Of a stretch of 11,684 bases of DNA, positions 7,801 through 11,684 are shown piece after piece (position 1 is the stretch's first letter; each line of letters starts with the position of its first letter). The translations under genes were made by a program, and so were the position numbers. This DNA is from LGRD01 sp031415135 (GTDB taxonomy: Bacteria; Pseudomonadota; Gammaproteobacteria; Burkholderiales; Burkholderiaceae_C). Below the pieces are notes generated by a model that was not told the origin of the DNA, searched no databases, and saw only the letters and a list, made by a program, of their open reading frames with translations. The stretch spans positions 1 through 11,684 of the forward strand of contig JANORB010000008.1 in the NCBI GenBank assembly GCA_031415135.1. The letters run 5' to 3'.

Positions 7801-9696
7801 TCAGGATTTTGCGCTGGCTTCGCGGCCCGTGCGCAAGGGCTCCGTCCTGCGCGGCGTGGTGTTGTGCGCCACCACCGGCGCCGCGTCCACCCCCACGTAG
7901 CGCCACAGGTCGCGCATGAACGGGTGGCGCCAATGGCCGCGCACGCGGGCCTGCCGCAGGTCGGTCGCGACGTTGTGCGCATGCACTTTGTAGGGCATGT
8001 AGGCCACCAGCAAATTCTTCGCCTGGCGCATCAGCGCGTCGCGCTCGGGGCCGTCGGGCAGCACGGCCTGGCGCTCGAACAGGCGGTCGTATTCGGGCAG
8101 GCTGAAGCGCGCGTCGTTCGACTCCATGGCGTTCGGGCCGTAGCCGATGCCGAGGAAGAAGCCGCCGTCGGGCGTATAGGCCGCCCAGCGGTAGCCCCAC
8201 ATCATCAGGCTGCCGGCGCGGCCCTGTTTCAGCAGGTCGGGCCAGGTGGCGATGTCGAACACCATGCGCACGCCGACTGCGGCCAGGTACTTGCGCCACA
8301 GTTCGTTGCGGCTGCGCGAGCGCTGGTCGGGGGTGGAGGCCAGGCGCAGCACCAGCGGCGAACCATCGGGCTGCTCGCGCCAGCCGTCGCCATCGCGGTC
8401 GAGGTAGCCGAACAGGTCGAGCAGCGCCTTGGCGTGCGCGCGGCTGTGCTGGCTCATTTCACTGCGATAGCTCTCGACGTAGCCCGACGTGAACGGCGCC
8501 ACCACCGACTGCGCGGCGATCGCCTGGCCGTTGCGCGCCAGGCGGTTCGCTTCCTCGTTGTCGTAGGCCAGCGCCACCGCACGCCGCAGTGCCACCCGGG
8601 CCGGTGAATTGCCACCGACTGTCCGGTCGTCCATGTTGAAGTAGGTCATCTGCATGTCGGGTTGCAGGGCCCGCTGCGCGCGCACGCCCTTGCGCACGAG
8701 GTGCGGCGCCAGCGCCCCGTTGGCCAGCGCGACCGGCGCAAACTCGGCCGGCAACTCCAGCAGGTCCAGCGCACCATTCAAGAACGCCAGCCAGCGCGGC
8801 TGGTCCTCGGTGATGACGCTGATCTCGACCCGGTCCACCAGCGGCAGGCGCCGGCCCGCCAGTTCAAGCGCGATCGCCTGGGCCTGGGCATCGTCGGCGG
8901 CGGGCTCGGCTTCGAAGACCTGCTCGCGAAAGCGCGGGTTGCGCAGCAGCTCGATGCTGGATGCGCGGCGCCACTGCCCCAGCATGAACGGCCCGGTGCC
9001 CACCGGGTGCTCGGCGATGCTGTCGCCATAGGCTTGGACGACTTCGCGCGCCACCGCGCCGGTGACCTGCGGGGTCGCAAAGGTGAAGTGAAAACGCGGC
9101 CCGGGCTCGGCCAGCCTGACCTGAAACGTGTAGCGGTCGAGCGCGCGAATGCCGGCCACCGGCGCGTCGTAGTCGAACGGCGTCTTGTTCTGACGCGCCC
9201 GTGCGCGCAGCTCGCTCAGCCCCAACACCTTGGCGTTCTCGAAGATGTAGATGTTCTCGGCGTTCAACTTGGGGTCGTAGAAGCGCTTGACGCTGTAGAC
9301 GTAGTCCTGCGCCACCAGCTCGCGCGGCTTGCCCTTGAAGGCCGGGTCGTCGGCGAAGAAGATGCCGGGCCGGATTCGAAACGTGAAGGTCTTGAAGTCG
9401 GCCGAGATGTCGGGCATTGCCGCCGCGGTTTGCAGCCGCAGCTTGACCGGCCGCGCCAGGTGGTCGAAGGTCAGCGGCGACTCGAAGATGCTGGCTGCCA
9501 CCATGCTGGAATTGACGTCTGAAATCTGCGGCGGGTCGAATCCGGTCTCGGCACTGTTGAACGCGACGCGCAAGCTGTTGTCCGGCGCCGCCGGGCCCGC
9601 CGCCGCCTTGCCCGCCGCCGCGCTGGGCTCGCCCGGCAAGGCCGCCGCGGCCACCCATGCGGCCGAGGAGCTGAGCCAGTGGCGGCGGTCCATCAT
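7801..9696 (-). CDS. ABC transporter substrate-binding protein, family 5 (SBP-C)
   Basis: This is a 631-residue periplasmic protein of the DppA/OppA-type SBP_bac_5 family, which carries peptides, opines or other solutes to an ABC permease. The N-terminus MMDRRHWLSSSAAWVAAAAL has an Arg pair before the hydrophobic core and looks Tat-like rather than plain Sec; cleavage is probably near the Ala-rich stretch before residue 38. Family features are ETGFDPPQISDV, IRPGIFFADDPAF, EHPVGTGPFMLGQW, the RNPRFRE stretch and DQPRWLAFLNGALDLL. DRDGDGWR (433-440) resembles a calcium-loop sequence. The paralogue upstream shares the whole layout, including a 20-residue identical block at 116-135. The protein ends with some 25 residues beyond the usual YVxVD terminus, a polar tail rich in Arg and Thr that the paralogues lack. 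It is longer than typical DppA (about 535 residues). Two ATG codons stand in tandem at the start, 9 bp after the SBP-B stop, without a clear ribosome binding site, so coupling is likely. The ligand is unknown. Confidence 0.92.
   Translation of the reverse strand: MMDRRHWLSSSAAWVAAAALPGEPSAAAGKAAAGPAAPDNSLRVAFNSAETGFDPPQISDVNSSMVAASIFESPLTFDHLARPVKLRLQTAAAMPDISADFKTFTFRIRPGIFFADDPAFKGKPRELVAQDYVYSVKRFYDPKLNAENIYIFENAKVLGLSELRARARQNKTPFDYDAPVAGIRALDRYTFQVRLAEPGPRFHFTFATPQVTGAVAREVVQAYGDSIAEHPVGTGPFMLGQWRRASSIELLRNPRFREQVFEAEPAADDAQAQAIALELAGRRLPLVDRVEISVITEDQPRWLAFLNGALDLLELPAEFAPVALANGALAPHLVRKGVRAQRALQPDMQMTYFNMDDRTVGGNSPARVALRRAVALAYDNEEANRLARNGQAIAAQSVVAPFTSGYVESYRSEMSQHSRAHAKALLDLFGYLDRDGDGWREQPDGSPLVLRLASTPDQRSRSRNELWRKYLAAVGVRMVFDIATWPDLLKQGRAGSLMMWGYRWAAYTPDGGFFLGIGYGPNAMESNDARFSLPEYDRLFERQAVLPDGPERDALMRQAKNLLVAYMPYKVHAHNVATDLRQARVRGHWRHPFMRDLWRYVGVDAAPVVAHNTTPRRTEPLRTGREASAKS
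9302..9375. repeat. Near-identical 74-bp patch, copy in SBP-C
   Basis: This stretch matches 11150-11223 at 71 of 74 positions when the two are read side by side; the three differences are at the third and fourth patch quarters and near the right end. It encodes the DDPAFKGKPRELV block and its surroundings. Sequence on both sides of the patch is clearly more diverged. Confidence 0.8.
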
Positions 9697-9705
9697 GGCC
9701 CGGGA

Positions 9706-11529
9706 TCAGGGCAACCGGGGCCGCCGCGCCGGGTCGACATCGACGTACTGCCAGAACTGGTTGTGGAACAGCGGCCGGCGGAAGCCCGCGAGCCAGGGTT
9801 GGGTCAGGTCGGTGACGATGCGGTGCACGTTGTACTTGTGCGGCATGTAGGCGGTGACGATTCTCTGCGACTCGCGCAGCAGCGCGAGCCGTTCCGGGCT
9901 GTCGGGCAGCGCCTGCATGGCACGGTAGATTTCGTCGAAGCGCTGGTGCTTGAAGCGCGGCAGGTTCTGCCCGCCGGAGGCCGGGCCGTAGAGGATGCCC
10001 AGCCCGTCCTGCGCATCGGGTGAATTGGCCGTGTAGCCCAGCTGCCAGATCATCAGCTGGCCGGCGCGCGCCTTCTTCAACTGCTCTGGCCACTGGCCCT
10101 TTTCGATCACGAGACGCAGCCCGACCGCATCCATGTTCTTCTTCCAGATTTCGTCGAACTGGCGCGACAGTTCATCGGGCTGGGTCGAATACGAAAGCGC
10201 CAGCGGCAGGCCGTCCGGCAGGTCGCGCCAGCCGTCGCCGTCGCGGTCGACGTAGCCGAAAAGATCGAGCAGTGCCTTGGCGCGCGGCACGCTGTAGTCG
10301 CTGTTTTCGGTCTTGAAGTCGGGGTCGTAGCCCCAGGTTCCGGGCGCGACGATCGACTGCGCCGGCACCGCCTGGCCGCGGCGCACGCCGGTGATCTCGC
10401 GGCTCACGTCGGTGGCCAGGCTGATCGCGCGGCGCAGCGCCACCTTGTCGGCCGTGTAGCCGCCGACCACCGGGTCTTCCATGTTGAAGTAGTACAGCGT
10501 GCGGTCAGGGTTGACGACGCGGTGCAGGCCGACACCCCGCTTGGCCAGGTTGGGTGCGAGCTTGCCATTGGGCGCGGCCACGTTGGCGAACTCGAGCGGG
10601 ACCGCAAGCAGGTCGAATTGTTCGTTCAGAAAGGCCAGCCAGCGCGGCTGGCCGATCTCGATGATGCTGACCTCCACCCGGTCGAGCATGGGCAGCTTGC
10701 GGCCCCTGAACTTGGCGGCCAGCGCCTGGCCCTCGGCGTCGTCGGCGTTCGGCTGCGCGTCGTAGAAATGTTCGCGGTAGCCGGGGTTGCGGTCCAGCAC
10801 GATCAACGAGCTGCGCCGCCAGGCCCCGAGCTTGAACGGCCCGGTGCCCACCGGGTGCTCCATGGTCTTGCCGCCATAGGTTTCGATCACTTCGCGCGCC
10901 ACGGCGCCGAAGAGGTCGCCCCCCGCCAGGGTGTAGATGAAGCGTGGGCGCGGCTTGTCGAGCTTGAACTGCAGCGTGTGGCGGTCGAGCGCGCGAACGC
11001 CTTCTACGTCCCGGTCGTAGTCGAACTTCGTGTTGTTCTTCAATGCCGCCTCGCGCAGCGCTTCAACGCCGAGCACCCCCATTTCCTTGTACTCGGCATA
11101 CACCGGGCTCTTGTTGGCGGGGTCGAAGAAGCGCTTCCACGAGTACACATAGTCCTGCGCCACCAGCTCGCGTGGCTTGCCCTTGAAGGCCGGGTCGTCG
11201 GTGAAGAAGATGCCGGGGCGGATCTTCACGGTCCAGGTCTTGAAGTCGTCCGACACCTGCGGCAAACCATCGGCCACATTCGGCTTGACCCGATACGGCC
11301 GGGCCAGGTGGTCGTAGGCGTAAAGGCCGTCGAAGATGTGGCTGGTGACGATGCGTGAATACAGGTCGTTGATCTGCGCCGGGTCGAAGCCGGTCTCGGC
11401 AACCGGGAACGAATAGCGCAACACGCGCGGAGCGCCGGCGCCTTCGGTGGCCGGCGCGGCGGCGGTCGAGGCCGCTGCCGCCACGAGGCAGGCGCCGCAC
11501 AGCGCCGCCATGCAACGCCGCAGGCTCAC
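9706..11529 (-). CDS. ABC transporter substrate-binding protein, family 5 (SBP-B)
   Basis: This is a 607-residue periplasmic solute-binding protein of the SBP_bac_5 family. Its signal peptide, MSLRRCMAALCGACLVAAAA, probably cleaves near the AAA before residue 26. The cysteines at 6, 11 and 14 do not form a good lipobox, so a lipoprotein is unlikely. Family landmarks are ETGFDPAQINDLYS, IRPGIFFTDDPAF, EHPVGTGPFKLGAW, DRNPGYRE, GQPRWLAFLNEQFDLL, YYFNMEDPVVGG, DRDGDGWR (428-435) and the terminal FWQYVDVDP. The GTG start at 11527-11529 overlaps the stop of SBP-A as GTGA and has GAGG seven bases upstream, a strong sign of translational coupling. A later in-frame ATG at 11509-11511 would remove the arginines of the n-region and is less likely. 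It is the upstream partner of the SBP-C paralogue. The ligand is unknown, and no permease or ATPase gene is visible in the window. Confidence 0.93.
   Translation of the reverse strand: MSLRRCMAALCGACLVAAAASTAAAPATEGAGAPRVLRYSFPVAETGFDPAQINDLYSRIVTSHIFDGLYAYDHLARPYRVKPNVADGLPQVSDDFKTWTVKIRPGIFFTDDPAFKGKPRELVAQDYVYSWKRFFDPANKSPVYAEYKEMGVLGVEALREAALKNNTKFDYDRDVEGVRALDRHTLQFKLDKPRPRFIYTLAGGDLFGAVAREVIETYGGKTMEHPVGTGPFKLGAWRRSSLIVLDRNPGYREHFYDAQPNADDAEGQALAAKFRGRKLPMLDRVEVSIIEIGQPRWLAFLNEQFDLLAVPLEFANVAAPNGKLAPNLAKRGVGLHRVVNPDRTLYYFNMEDPVVGGYTADKVALRRAISLATDVSREITGVRRGQAVPAQSIVAPGTWGYDPDFKTENSDYSVPRAKALLDLFGYVDRDGDGWRDLPDGLPLALSYSTQPDELSRQFDEIWKKNMDAVGLRLVIEKGQWPEQLKKARAGQLMIWQLGYTANSPDAQDGLGILYGPASGGQNLPRFKHQRFDEIYRAMQALPDSPERLALLRESQRIVTAYMPHKYNVHRIVTDLTQPWLAGFRRPLFHNQFWQYVDVDPARRPRLP
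11150..11223. repeat. Near-identical 74-bp patch, copy in SBP-B
   Basis: This is the partner of the patch at 9302-9375, with three mismatches in 74 bases and no gap. Here it encodes residues about 103-127 of SBP-B. Immediately left of it (11137-11149) most bases differ from the corresponding bases in SBP-C, so the boundary is sharp. Confidence 0.8.
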
Positions 11530-11684
11530 TTCAGGGCCTCGCGCTGCACCGCCACGTCAATGTCCACATACTTGTAGAACTCGCGCACGAACGGGTTGCG
11601 CCGGTAGCCGCGCACCCACGGGTGCATCAGGTCGGTGGCGATGCGGTGGCCGCTGATCTTGTAGGGCGCGTAGGCCACCATCAG
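11526..11684 (-). CDS. ABC transporter substrate-binding protein, family 5 (SBP-A), C-terminal end only
   Basis: Only the last 52 residues lie in the window, beginning LMVAYAPYKISGHRIATDL and ending EFYKYVDIDVAVQREALK before TGA. They align with the ends of SBP-B (TAYMPHKYNVHRIVTDL, FWQYVDVDP) and SBP-C (VAYMPYKVHAHNVATDL, LWRYVGVD), so this is a third member of the same paralogous set. The stop overlaps the GTG start of SBP-B. The start, the signal peptide and any upstream transporter genes lie beyond 11684. Confidence 0.88.
   Translation of the reverse strand: MMVAYAPYKISGHRIATDLMHPWVRGYRRNPFVREFYKYVDIDVAVQREALK
11537..11540 (-). promoter_or_regulatory. Ribosome binding site inside SBP-A for the GTG start of SBP-B
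   Basis: GAGG on the minus strand lies seven bases before GTG at 11527-11529, within the last codons of SBP-A. Together with the GTGA overlap it supports the GTG start over the downstream ATG at 11509-11511. Confidence 0.5.

Noticed and set aside
7763..8299. Upstream extension of the synthetase frame by 179 codons
   Set aside because: The extension is an out-of-frame reading of SBP-C. Synthetase homology begins right after the ATG at 7762.

Overview
The window is a GC-rich, densely coded piece of a proteobacterial chromosome. All seven genes I can support lie on the minus strand, so transcription runs from position 11684 towards 1. The base composition, tight gene spacing and gene families suggest a betaproteobacterium of the Burkholderiales (Comamonadaceae-like). 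This is inference, because no RNA marker gene is present.

In transcription order, the right half (11684-5723) holds the end of one family-5 solute-binding protein gene (SBP-A, 11526-11684), then two complete paralogues (SBP-B, 9706-11529; SBP-C, 7801-9696), then an acetoacetyl-CoA synthetase gene (5723-7762). SBP-A and SBP-B overlap as GTGA, SBP-B and SBP-C are 9 bp apart, and SBP-C and the synthetase are 37 bp apart. This looks like one operon that continues upstream of the window. No permease or ATPase gene for a transporter is visible here. The binding proteins would capture a solute in the periplasm, while the synthetase activates acetoacetate in the cytoplasm. Whether the two activities belong to one pathway cannot be decided from the sequence.

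The middle (4508-5626) is a 372-residue cytoplasmic-looking protein of unknown function. It starts at a TTG with a strong Shine-Dalgarno sequence. A LysR-type regulator follows (3541-4461), not divergent from any obvious target.

The left part (1-3423) is a large secreted RHS/YD-repeat protein with a Sec signal peptide, two TonB-plug-like N-terminal motifs, a low-complexity linker, a DUF6531-like domain and a long YD-repeat array. It is open at the window edge. Its C-terminus, where these proteins usually carry a variable (often toxic) domain, and any immunity gene lie outside.

The most distinctive points are the three tandem solute-binding paralogues, a 74-bp patch almost identical between two of them (possible gene conversion), the unassigned 372-residue protein, and the signal-peptide RHS protein. 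I saw no tRNA, rRNA, CRISPR array or insertion sequence. No intergenic stretch exceeds about 120 bp.
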